Shown: one piece after another, positions 8,911-17,626 of the stretch | How the letters are laid out: every line of letters begins with the position of its first letter | Numbering within the stretch: the stretch's first letter is position 1 | NCBI GenBank assembly: GCA_012719355.1 | Contig: JAAYAM010000100.1 | Location: 1-64,000 of the forward strand | Direction: 5' to 3' | Length of the DNA stretch: 64,000 bases | Source: Acidobacteriota bacterium | GTDB lineage: Bacteria; Acidobacteriota; UBA6911 | Translations under genes and position numbers: made by a program | Notes under the pieces: generated by a model | Told to the model about the DNA's origin: nothing | What the model saw: only the letters and a program-made list of their open reading frames with translations | The model's database searches: none

Positions 8911-11244
8911 CTATGTTACCTTCAGTGTGAGTTTCTGCAGGTCCTGGTCCCGGGAGGAATTCCCGATCATTATCTCGAATTCCCCCGGTTCTACGACATA
9001 CTCGAAATCGATGTTGTGGAATGCCAGGTGTTCCGGCGTGATGTCGAATGGGACGGTCGCCGTCCGGCCCGGTTCCAGAGTGATTCGCTGGAAGCCCTTC
9101 AGTTCCTTCACCGGCCTGGTAACTGAGCTTACCTTATCCCTTATGTACATCTGAATCACTTCATCTCCGATCATTGTTCCGGTGTTGGTGACGTTCACGT
9201 GTACGCTGGTGGTCTGGTTCCTTCGTATGGATGTCCTGGCCAGGCGGGGCTCTCCGAACTGAAAAGTTGTATAGCTAAGACCGAAGCCGAAGGGGAACAG
9301 AGGGCTCACGTCGTCAAAGAGATAACCACGGCGTGCGGCGGGTTTGTGGTTGTAATAGGCCGGGATGTGTCCCGCAGAACGTGGAATCGTTATCGGCAGT
9401 TTGCCGCCGGGACTGCATTTCCCGAAAATCACCTCAGCCACAGCGTCGCCGGTTTCCTGGCCAAGATACCAGCATTCGAAGATCGCCGGGACTTTTGCGA
9501 CCAGGTTGCGGACCGAAAGAGGACGGCCGTTGAACAGGAGTGCGATGACCGGCTTGCCTGTTGCCGCAATCGCATCGACAAGCTCGTCCTGGCGTCCCAC
9601 CATATCGAGCGACGGCCTGTCGCCGAGATGATTGAGAGCCCAGGCCTCTCGCGAGGTCTGTTCATTTCCCCCGATTGCGAGAATAACGGCGTCAGCCCTG
9701 CGCGCAACCTCAACTGCTTCCGCAATGCTCTTGCGGTCTTCTTCCGGATCCGACGGCACAATCTCGTCCTGGTTCCATGCTCCGCCGATCGTGATTTTGC
9801 ATCCTTCGTGATAGAGAACCTCGATGTCGCCGGCGTGCTTCCTTATCCCTTCAAGCACCGTCGAGCAGTGTTTCGGTTTGCCGCTGTATCCACCGAGCAG
9901 TGGACGATCCGCATTCGGCCCAATGACCGCGAGCCTCCGTATTCTCTTCGGATCCAGAGGAGCCACGTCGCCGTTATTCTGCAGCAGCGTGATTGTCTTC
10001 CGTGCGGCCTGGAGCGCCAGATCACGGTGCGCCTGACGTCCTGCTATCTCCTCGGCTGCGTCAGGATCAACATAAGGATCTTCGAAAAGACCTAGTCGGA
10101 ATTTCCATAACAACATCGGAGCCACAAGCTCATCGATCAACGATTCCTTGATGATCCCTTTGCGAACCAGTTCCGTGAGGCTTGGATAGCAGTCGGGGTC
10201 GGGCAGTTCTATGTTGACGCCTGCCTTGACCGCCAGAGTTGCGGCCTGCTTTCCATCTGCTGCCAGGTAGTTGCCGAACAGCTCGGGGCGTTCGTGCAGT
10301 TCCCGTATGGCGAAGTAGTCAGAGACGACGTAGCCTTTGAATTTCCATTCCTTTCGCAATACCTGCCTCAAAAGCCACGTGTTTGCGTGAGAGGGGACGC
10401 CGTCAATTTCGTTGTAGGAAGCCATTACGCTGATGGCGCCTCCCTTTTCTATCGCCTCTTTGAACGGCTGCAGGAATACATCTCTGAGCAGACGCTCCGA
10501 AACGTTGACAGGTGCGCAATTGGTTCCCGATTCCGGCTGGCCGTGTGCGGCAAAGTGCTTCAGGGTTGCAATGACATGCTTGTTGTCACGGAAACTCGCA
10601 TCACCCTGCAATCCCCGCACGGCTGCGACAGCCATACGGGAAACAAGGTACGGATCTTCTCCGAACGTCTCTTCGACCCGGCCCCAGCGCGGATCACGGG
10701 CGACGTCGACGACCGGGCTCAGGGCCTGGTGCGTCCCGCGCGAGCGCGCTTCTTCGGCGGTCATTTCGTACAGCCTCGTGACCAGATCAGGATCGAAAGT
10801 CGCCGCAAGCCCTATCGGCTGCGGAAAGCTCGTGGCATCGGCTTCAGCGAGACCATGCAGGCATTCCTCATGAAATATGACGGGAATGCCCAAGCGGCTG
10901 TTTTCGACGAAAAACTTCTGTATTGCATTGGTCAGTTCGGCCATCTCCCTGGCGTTCCTTCCGCCTGCCGCATCGCCCGGCCGTCCAACCTGGCCGAGGC
11001 CGGCGCGCTGTCTGAACCAGGATCGTGCTTTGGGGGGATCGAAGTTCCCCTGCTCGTCGACAAGCGCAGATGCCTTCTGCTGCCAGACACAGAGCATCTG
11101 TGCAGTCTTCTCTTTCAGCGTCATGCGCGACAACAGGTCGCGCGTTCGCCGCTCAGCCGAGAGTTTGGGGTTGAGATACGCGGGTACCGGACTCTTCCTG
11201 AAGTTGGGCTTCACAGCATGTCTCCTTTCGATCATGAGCATCAC
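8911..11244 (-). CDS. Glycoside hydrolase family 3 beta-glucosidase-like, with fibronectin III-like C-terminus
   Basis: RDLLSRMTLKEK, GIPVIFHEECLHGLAE, SPVVDVARDPRWGRVEETFGEDPYL, KGYVVSDYFAIREL; C-terminal Fn3-like domain. No obvious signal peptide. Confidence 0.92.
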   Translation of the reverse strand: MMLMIERRHAVKPNFRKSPVPAYLNPKLSAERRTRDLLSRMTLKEKTAQMLCVWQQKASALVDEQGNFDPPKARSWFRQRAGLGQVGRPGDAAGGRNAREMAELTNAIQKFFVENSRLGIPVIFHEECLHGLAEADATSFPQPIGLAATFDPDLVTRLYEMTAEEARSRGTHQALSPVVDVARDPRWGRVEETFGEDPYLVSRMAVAAVRGLQGDASFRDNKHVIATLKHFAAHGQPESGTNCAPVNVSERLLRDVFLQPFKEAIEKGGAISVMASYNEIDGVPSHANTWLLRQVLRKEWKFKGYVVSDYFAIRELHERPELFGNYLAADGKQAATLAVKAGVNIELPDPDCYPSLTELVRKGIIKESLIDELVAPMLLWKFRLGLFEDPYVDPDAAEEIAGRQAHRDLALQAARKTITLLQNNGDVAPLDPKRIRRLAVIGPNADRPLLGGYSGKPKHCSTVLEGIRKHAGDIEVLYHEGCKITIGGAWNQDEIVPSDPEEDRKSIAEAVEVARRADAVILAIGGNEQTSREAWALNHLGDRPSLDMVGRQDELVDAIAATGKPVIALLFNGRPLSVRNLVAKVPAIFECWYLGQETGDAVAEVIFGKCSPGGKLPITIPRSAGHIPAYYNHKPAARRGYLFDDVSPLFPFGFGLSYTTFQFGEPRLARTSIRRNQTTSVHVNVTNTGTMIGDEVIQMYIRDKVSSVTRPVKELKGFQRITLEPGRTATVPFDITPEHLAFHNIDFEYVVEPGEFEIMIGNSSRDQDLQKLTLKVT

Positions 11245-12752
11245 TACGAATGTGCAGACGGGACTGCCTGTGTCAATTCGGGCTGGAACTTCCTGCGTCT
11301 TTCTGCAAGCTCATCCTGTATTTGGATGTTGAGCTTCTTGTTGATCGTGTAGAAGAGGAGAGCGATCACGATCACCCCATACAACATCGCAGGGTAAATG
11401 CTGATCGTCATCCTGATGCCGAGCAGAGCCTTGGTTGTCTGGACTGCGTTGGCCTGGTAGCCGTACGCCGAAAGGAGCCACGCTGCAATGGCTCCTCCGA
11501 GGCTCAAACCGGCTTTGAGGGCAAACATGATTGTGGCATATATGACTCCCGTAGTGCGCCGCCCGGTCTTCCATTCGGCATAGTCTGCCACATCGGCAAA
11601 CATCGCCCAGAGAAGAGGAATCGTCGGCGCGTACGCCAGGGCACGTATGTATTCCAGGAGGAAGGTCGCTCCAACGGCATCAGCAGGGAGCAGTATAAAG
11701 GCGGCCATGAAGATGCTGGTCAGAGAGAAGCCGGCGAGCACTACCGCTTTTTTCCCGAACCTGATGGAAAGACAGGTAGCGCATACCACCCCGATGAGCG
11801 TCACGAACTGGCTGGACATGTTGAAAAGGCTGAATCCGACCGAAGCAACGTTAGTCTTTTCCGCGTCCACGATCAGGCCGAAAGTATTCAGCAGGCGATG
11901 CCACATCCCGCCGCCGGTTCCGGTCAATCCAACAGCCTGAAGCAGGTCGAACAGCTTTTCCTGGTTCACGTAGTATTGGAAATAGTAAACAACGGTGCCG
12001 CCTCTCATTGCCGCCACAATGAAATGAGCAAGCGTGACTATGGACATGGCGATCCACGGGCCATTGTCAAGCAATCCTTTGAAATCCTCTTTTGCCGAGG
12101 TTTTCTGCTTGGGGTCAGGCTGAATCCGTTCTTTAGTGCTGAGAAATGTGATCAGGAAAAGTATGACGCAGATCACAGCCCACAAACCGATTGTCATCTG
12201 CCATCCTTTTGAGTCATCACCCTGTCCGAACTTCGATACCAGAGGCAGGGTAAAGCCGCCGACCAGGAGCGTGGCGATCATGGCAGAGACAAAGCGGTAG
12301 GATGACAGGCTGGTGCGTTCGTTGATGTTGCCTGTCATCACGCCGGTCATGGCTGAATATGGCGTGTTGTTGATCGAATAGAGCGTCATCAGGAGGGTAT
12401 TGGTGACGCAGGCCCAGACTATCTTACCCGTGGTCGAATAGTCGGGCGTCGTGTAGGCAAGAACCATAACGATGCCCCAAGGAACGGCTGACCACAAGAC
12501 CCAGGGGCGGAATTTGCCCCAGCGTGTGTTTGTGCGGTCGGCGATGACGCCCATCATGGGATCGAAGAATGCGTCCCAGAGGCGTCCCACAAGGAGCAGC
12601 GAACCTGCAACGGCCGCGGCAATTCCCAGCGTGTCGGTATAGAAGTTCAGCTGGAAAATGATCATGGTCTGAAAAACGAAATTCGCGCCTGCGTCGCCCA
12701 GGCTATATCCTATTTTCTCGAGCACCGGCAGTTTCTGAGTCTCTGGATTCAT
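11244..12752 (-). CDS. GPH-family (MelB-like) sugar:cation symporter
   Basis: EKIGYSLGDAGANFVFQTMIIFQLNFYTDTLGI, DAFFDPMMGVIADRTNTRWGKFRPW. Start set at ATG 12752. Confidence 0.9.
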   Translation of the reverse strand: MNPETQKLPVLEKIGYSLGDAGANFVFQTMIIFQLNFYTDTLGIAAAVAGSLLLVGRLWDAFFDPMMGVIADRTNTRWGKFRPWVLWSAVPWGIVMVLAYTTPDYSTTGKIVWACVTNTLLMTLYSINNTPYSAMTGVMTGNINERTSLSSYRFVSAMIATLLVGGFTLPLVSKFGQGDDSKGWQMTIGLWAVICVILFLITFLSTKERIQPDPKQKTSAKEDFKGLLDNGPWIAMSIVTLAHFIVAAMRGGTVVYYFQYYVNQEKLFDLLQAVGLTGTGGGMWHRLLNTFGLIVDAEKTNVASVGFSLFNMSSQFVTLIGVVCATCLSIRFGKKAVVLAGFSLTSIFMAAFILLPADAVGATFLLEYIRALAYAPTIPLLWAMFADVADYAEWKTGRRTTGVIYATIMFALKAGLSLGGAIAAWLLSAYGYQANAVQTTKALLGIRMTISIYPAMLYGVIVIALLFYTINKKLNIQIQDELAERRRKFQPELTQAVPSAHS

Positions 12753-12903
12753 CGGCAAGTCCTTTCTCGCGGAGCCGGACCGGATCAACAAACCTAGCTG
12801 AAATCTGAAGGGCTATACTATCACGAAACTGTCTGACGAGGAGCAAGCGCGAAGCAGGCTGTCGGCGAGTTGACGAGAGGCGAGGGAGTACGCGGCTGGA
12901 CGG

Positions 12904-12945
12904 GTCCCGCAGTCGACCTCGATTCACATCGGTCTTCTGCGGGAC
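12904..12945 (-). terminator. Hairpin downstream of rpoD
   Basis: Inverted repeat GTCCCGCAG...CTGCGGGAC with inner GACC/GGTC. No good T-tract, so the terminator call is tentative. Confidence 0.35.
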
Positions 12946-12967
12946 TCAAAACTCCGGACGGAGAGGA

Positions 12968-14518
12968 TCATGCGAAATCGTGCAGCTTATTCAGAGTGTG
13001 TGGCGTCCTGAGCTTCAGTAACGCCCGTTCCTCGATTTGCCGTATCCGCTCACGAGTGACCTGGAATTTCTCGCCGCATTCCTGCAGCGTGTACTCCCGG
13101 TTGGCTTCATTCAGCCCGTAGCGCATCCGCAGGATTTCCTGCTCGCGTGCAGAGAGCATGCTCAGTGCCGACTGGGTCACTTCGGAAAGGTTCGCGGTCA
13201 TCAGCGGCTCTTCGGGAGAAACCGCCTTTTTGTCTTCGACCAGATCGTTGAGAACTGTGTCCTTGTTGTCCGACATGCTTGCTTCCAGGGAAACGGTTTC
13301 CTGGGCGGCGCTGAGAATCTGCGTCACTTTCGCAACCGGAATCTTCAGTTCTTTCGATATATCTCCGGCCGCAGGCTCATGTCCCAGACGCTTGCGCAAT
13401 TCATTGGCTGCTCTGAGGACTCTGTTAATTGCTTCCGCCATATGCACCGGGACTCTTATGGTGCGTCCCTGGTCGGCGATGGCCCGCGTGATACTCTGCC
13501 GGATCCACCAGGTTGCGTAGGTAGAGAACTTGTTGCCCAGGTGGTAGTTGAATTTGTCGACAGCCCGGATGAGCCCGATATTCCCCTCCTGGACAAGATC
13601 GAGGAAATCCAGACCGTAATGCGAATACTTGCGAGCTATGCTCAGCACAAGCCGCAGATTCGAACGTATCAGCTGATCCTTCGCCTGCAGCATTTCCTTC
13701 TTGTTTTCACTTATGGAGCTGCGGATCTTGCGAAGGCCTTCGAGATCGCTGAGGTAGATCGTCTCCAACTCCTTAAGCCGTGCAGCGGCCTCCCTGGAGC
13801 TCTTCTTACAGGATTTCTCACTCTGGGCAGTCCTGCGGGCCTGTTCCATCAGGCGCAGCGCTTCGTCAATGCTCTCCACGAGCGTGTTTATCTGCCGTTC
13901 ATTGAAATCGATACGTTTCAGAGCGAGAAAGATTCCCTCGCGGCTCAAATCCTTGCCTTCAGCCGCTGCGCGAGACCTGCTTCTGTGCCGTTTGAGTTTC
14001 GCCGCCCTGTACCTCGATTCGAGTCTCCTGATCCTCAGAAGCGCCTTTTCGATGAGTTCGATTCGAATCTGGTTGCGTTTCATTGAAGCGGCATTGCCAT
14101 CATCGCTGTCTCCCGCTTTGAACGGAAAGACCGCCGGTGGCATCTCCGCCGACTGCAGGTCGCTGGCGATTTCCATCAGCGTTGAGGTGGCCACCGGCGT
14201 TGCGGACAGAAGGCGGAGGATGTTGAATTTCGCCGTCTCGATTTTCTGGGCCAAGTGGACCTCTTGTTCTCTGGTAAGCAGAGGAATCCTGCTCATGCTG
14301 CGGTAATACACAAAGAGCGGATCCATGGTGTATGAGGCTGATCCTGTTCCCTCATCACCGGCAGAAGGTCTGCTATCGGCCAACTTTCCAAATCCTTCCG
14401 GCCTTCCGGCAGAAGGCTGCGAAAAGCTGTCATAGCTGTCGTCTGAGTCTTGCTGGTCGTCCAGATCGAACGGGTCGTATTCGATCTCTTCAAGTAGTTC
14501 GTCTCTCAGTTCCATCAT
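12968..14518 (-). CDS. rpoD: Primary RNA polymerase sigma factor (sigma-70)
   Basis: [115 protein letters not shown]-terminus. Confidence 0.95.
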   Translation of the reverse strand: MMELRDELLEEIEYDPFDLDDQQDSDDSYDSFSQPSAGRPEGFGKLADSRPSAGDEGTGSASYTMDPLFVYYRSMSRIPLLTREQEVHLAQKIETAKFNILRLLSATPVATSTLMEIASDLQSAEMPPAVFPFKAGDSDDGNAASMKRNQIRIELIEKALLRIRRLESRYRAAKLKRHRSRSRAAAEGKDLSREGIFLALKRIDFNERQINTLVESIDEALRLMEQARRTAQSEKSCKKSSREAAARLKELETIYLSDLEGLRKIRSSISENKKEMLQAKDQLIRSNLRLVLSIARKYSHYGLDFLDLVQEGNIGLIRAVDKFNYHLGNKFSTYATWWIRQSITRAIADQGRTIRVPVHMAEAINRVLRAANELRKRLGHEPAAGDISKELKIPVAKVTQILSAAQETVSLEASMSDNKDTVLNDLVEDKKAVSPEEPLMTANLSEVTQSALSMLSAREQEILRMRYGLNEANREYTLQECGEKFQVTRERIRQIEERALLKLRTPHTLNKLHDFA

Positions 14519-14790
14519 GATCTGTAGTTCCCTCGAATGTAAACGCAGGCGCTATTACATCAAAAGGAACGCGACGACGATATTCGGAGAAATACTCCTT
14601 TTGCACTAAGTAGTTACACCCAAGGAGATGCAGGAATCAGGGTGCAGACCGACACCTTGGGTTCCTGCCCCTGTGGGATGGTGCGGGAGCTTTTCCTCGT
14701 CCGGCGCTGTACTCCGCCCGCTGGTCTGCCCGCAATTCTTGATTGTTTCGACGAAGCTCTTCTGGAAGCAAAAATGCATCTTGTCATCTG

Positions 14791-15555
14791 ATGGAGTCGA
14801 GAGGATTGGTTGGCTTTCTGCGTTGGTTTGGCGAACTGACGTTCTTCGTTCTGAACGTCTTTCGAGCAACCATAACTCCACCGTTTCACTTCGGTGAATT
14901 GCTCCGGCAGATGTACGAGATCGGCGTCCGGTCACTGCCGCTGGTTGTACTGGCGGGAGCTGCCATCGGGGTAGTCCTAAGTCTTCATTCTCGCGATTCG
15001 CTGGTTCGTTTCGGGGCTACTTCACTCGTCCCGGTCCTCATCGTGATGTCGGTGATCAAGGAGACCGGTCCGATCATAACTGCACTGATTGTCAGCGGTC
15101 GCGTGGGAGCGGGAATAGGAGCGGAACTGGGTTCAATGCGGGTGACCGAGCAGATCGATGCTATCGAGGCGAGCGCCGTCGATCCTGTGCGGCTGCTCGC
15201 CGTAACCCGTGTGACCGCGTGCATCCTGATGCTCCCGCTCCTGACGATCTTTGCGAATTTCAGTGCAATAGTCATGGGATGGATCGCCAATACGGTTGTC
15301 GACTACATAAGTTTTACCAGATATATAGATTCGGGTTTTCGAGTGGTGAATTTCAGTGATCTGCTCCCTTCCACCTTCAGAACTGCAGCCTTCGGCGCAA
15401 TTATCGGAGTCATCGGCTGCTTCCAGGGAATGCGGACAAAGGGTGGGACCGAAGGAGTCGGCCGCTCAGCCACCAGTTCGGTAGTTCTCTCTTCTCTGTT
15501 CGTCATCATAGCGGATGTGCTCCTCGTCCGGATCATTCAAATCATCTGGGGTTAG
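14791..15555 (+). CDS. mlaE: MlaE-family ABC transporter permease
   Basis: LPLVVLAGAAIGVVLSLHSRDSL...VIKETGPIITALIVSGRVGAGIGAELGSMRVTEQIDAIEA. Start set at ATG 14791 (MESRGLVGFLRWFGEL). Confidence 0.93.
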   Translation: MESRGLVGFLRWFGELTFFVLNVFRATITPPFHFGELLRQMYEIGVRSLPLVVLAGAAIGVVLSLHSRDSLVRFGATSLVPVLIVMSVIKETGPIITALIVSGRVGAGIGAELGSMRVTEQIDAIEASAVDPVRLLAVTRVTACILMLPLLTIFANFSAIVMGWIANTVVDYISFTRYIDSGFRVVNFSDLLPSTFRTAAFGAIIGVIGCFQGMRTKGGTEGVGRSATSSVVLSSLFVIIADVLLVRIIQIIWG

Positions 15556-15561
15556 GAGCCC

Positions 15562-16332
15562 ATGGATAAAACGAGTGCTGTCGAACAGCGGAACGACGAA
15601 AGGAACGCCGTCGAAGTACGTGCGCTGTCCAAATCGTTTGATTCTCAGAAGGTGCTCGACAGGATTGATCTTGACGTGAAGAAGGGGGAAACGGTCGCGG
15701 TTCTGGGGCGAAGTGGCGCAGGGAAAAGTGTACTGCTCAAGCTGCTGATCGGGCTTCAGCGGGCGGATTCCGGTTCGATCAGGATACTGGGGCACGAGAT
15801 GACGGCACTCAGGACCAGTGGCCTAAACCGGGTGAGAAAACGGATGGGATTTTCTTTTCAGTACTCAGCTCTGTTCGATTCTCTTGATGTCGAACGGAAT
15901 GTCGCTTTCCCGCTTGACCACCACACGAAGCTCTCAACCGCTGAAAAGCGTCAGAAAGTCCTGGAACTTCTCAGAACCGTCGGGATGGAGGGGAGCATTG
16001 AAAAGCTTCCCGCCCAGCTGTCGGGCGGAATGCGCAAACGGGTCGGTATTGCCCGTGCCCTGGCGCTCGATCCTGAAGTGATGCTTTTCGATGAACCAAC
16101 AGCCGGGCTCGATCCGATCACCGCGCACGGTATCGACACGCTAATCCGGCGCCTGGGGCAGGAACGCAATATCGCATCGATAGTAGTTACTCATGACCTG
16201 CGCAGCGCAGGCCTGATCTCCGACAGGGTCATGCTCCTGAACGAAGGACGGGTCAGCTTTGAGGGCCCGTTCGAAGAACTCGAGCGCAGCAGTGATCCGT
16301 TCGTACAACAATTTCTGGCTTTGAGCTCTTAA
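15562..16332 (+). CDS. mlaF: MlaF-family ABC transporter ATP-binding protein
   Basis: Walker A GRSGAGKSVLLKLL, signature LSGGMRKRVGIARAL, Walker B EVMLFDEPTAGLDP. Confidence 0.95.
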   Translation: MDKTSAVEQRNDERNAVEVRALSKSFDSQKVLDRIDLDVKKGETVAVLGRSGAGKSVLLKLLIGLQRADSGSIRILGHEMTALRTSGLNRVRKRMGFSFQYSALFDSLDVERNVAFPLDHHTKLSTAEKRQKVLELLRTVGMEGSIEKLPAQLSGGMRKRVGIARALALDPEVMLFDEPTAGLDPITAHGIDTLIRRLGQERNIASIVVTHDLRSAGLISDRVMLLNEGRVSFEGPFEELERSSDPFVQQFLALSS

Positions 16333-16343
16333 GAGGTTGATAT

Positions 16344-17591
16344 ATGTCTCGCGCAATCGTGGTAGGACTTTTTGTTTTTGGAGCTCTGATAATCCTGATC
16401 GCGGCGGTCTTTCTGATCGGAAGGAAAGAACTGTTGTTTTCGGAGACGTTCGAACTGAGGGCCGAATTCCCGAACGTTGCGGGGCTTGCTCCCGGTTCGG
16501 AAGTGAGGATCGGAGGCTTGAGAAAGGGAACCGTGAAGGAGATCCGGCTTCCCGAATCACCCGGGGAAAACGTCACCGTGGTTCTGTCTGTGGAAAAGGA
16601 TACCCGCAACCTCATTCGCAGGGACTCTGTAGCCGGAATAGCCACTGAAGGCCTGTTAGGCAACAAACATGTGTCGATCTCGTTCGGGTCCTCAGACGCA
16701 GAACCCGTGCAGGACGGCGACACTCTCCGAAGCGTTACCCCGACCGACTACTCCGATCTCATAGACAGAGCCAACAAGGTCATTGAACAAACCGGTGAAG
16801 CCCTCAACGAAGCGAAGACCGCATTGAGAACAGTGAGCCGGATAGGCAGCGATATTGAAAGCGTGGTGGAAAAGATTGACCGCGGGGAAGGAACGATTGG
16901 GGCCCTGGTCAACGACAGGACTCTCTACAACCAGGCGAACCAGATTCTCGCCAATGCAGACAAGACTACCAGGACAATTGATTCCGCCGCTGAGGATCTG
17001 TCGAAGAAAGCTTCTGCCGTCATAGACGATGCGCAGGCGGCAGTCCAGGATATCCGCCGGGCGACTACAGAAGTATCCGCCAACACGGGACCCGTAATCG
17101 AAGAGGCGAGGCAGGGACTCGGTGCCTTCAACGAGAATATGCAGGCCCTGAAGCGCAACTGGTTCTTCAGGGGCTTCTTCCGGGACCGTGGATATTTCAA
17201 TCTCGAGGATTTGACAAGATCCGAAATAGCGGACGTGCCGAAGGATCCCGCACGACGCTTTGTTATCGATGCGGACGATCTGTTCGATGAGCCCGATACC
17301 GCGGAGTTGAAGAAAGAGGATAAGCTGGAAGAGATCGGTCGCCTCATCGAAAGCAGCAATCCGGGACTGGTGGTTGTCACGGCTTACACGGATCCGAAGG
17401 GCGCTGCCGAGGAAAACTTGGACATGACCAGGGCTCAGGCCGGAGTCGTGCGCCGCTTCTTCATAGACAACTTCAGAGTGGATGAAGACGCGATCAGGAC
17501 GAAAGGCTTCGGGGAAAACGCCGCAACACGGGAGGGACGGATCGAGATCCTGATGTATTCAAGTCAGCCGGAGGTCAGGGAGACACAGTAA
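16344..17591 (+). CDS. MCE/MlaD-family protein with C-terminal OmpA-like domain
   Basis: N-terminal TM plus MCE domain (AEFPNVAGLAPGSEVRIGGLRKGTV). C-terminal VVTAYTDPKGAAEENLDMTRAQAGVVRRFFIDNFRVDEDAIRTKGFGENAATREGRIEILMY resembles an OmpA/MotB domain. Confidence 0.85.
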   Translation: MSRAIVVGLFVFGALIILIAAVFLIGRKELLFSETFELRAEFPNVAGLAPGSEVRIGGLRKGTVKEIRLPESPGENVTVVLSVEKDTRNLIRRDSVAGIATEGLLGNKHVSISFGSSDAEPVQDGDTLRSVTPTDYSDLIDRANKVIEQTGEALNEAKTALRTVSRIGSDIESVVEKIDRGEGTIGALVNDRTLYNQANQILANADKTTRTIDSAAEDLSKKASAVIDDAQAAVQDIRRATTEVSANTGPVIEEARQGLGAFNENMQALKRNWFFRGFFRDRGYFNLEDLTRSEIADVPKDPARRFVIDADDLFDEPDTAELKKEDKLEEIGRLIESSNPGLVVVTAYTDPKGAAEENLDMTRAQAGVVRRFFIDNFRVDEDAIRTKGFGENAATREGRIEILMYSSQPEVRETQ

Positions 17592-17592
17592 T

Positions 17593-17616
17593 CGGGGAGG
17601 GGAATCCCCCCCCCCG
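17593..17616. terminator. GC hairpin with C10 homopolymer between convergent genes
   Basis: CGGGGAGGGGAATCCCCCCCCCCG lies between the MCE gene (+) and the TonB receptor (-). Confidence 0.4.
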
Positions 17617-17626
17617 ACAGTTCCGT

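Noticed and set aside
9199-11352. Long plus-strand ORFs (298 aa and 352 aa)
   Set aside because: Antisense to the GH3 gene; typical high-GC shadow frames with no family motifs.
13037-14086. 349-aa plus-strand ORF
   Set aside because: Antisense to rpoD; no domain signal.
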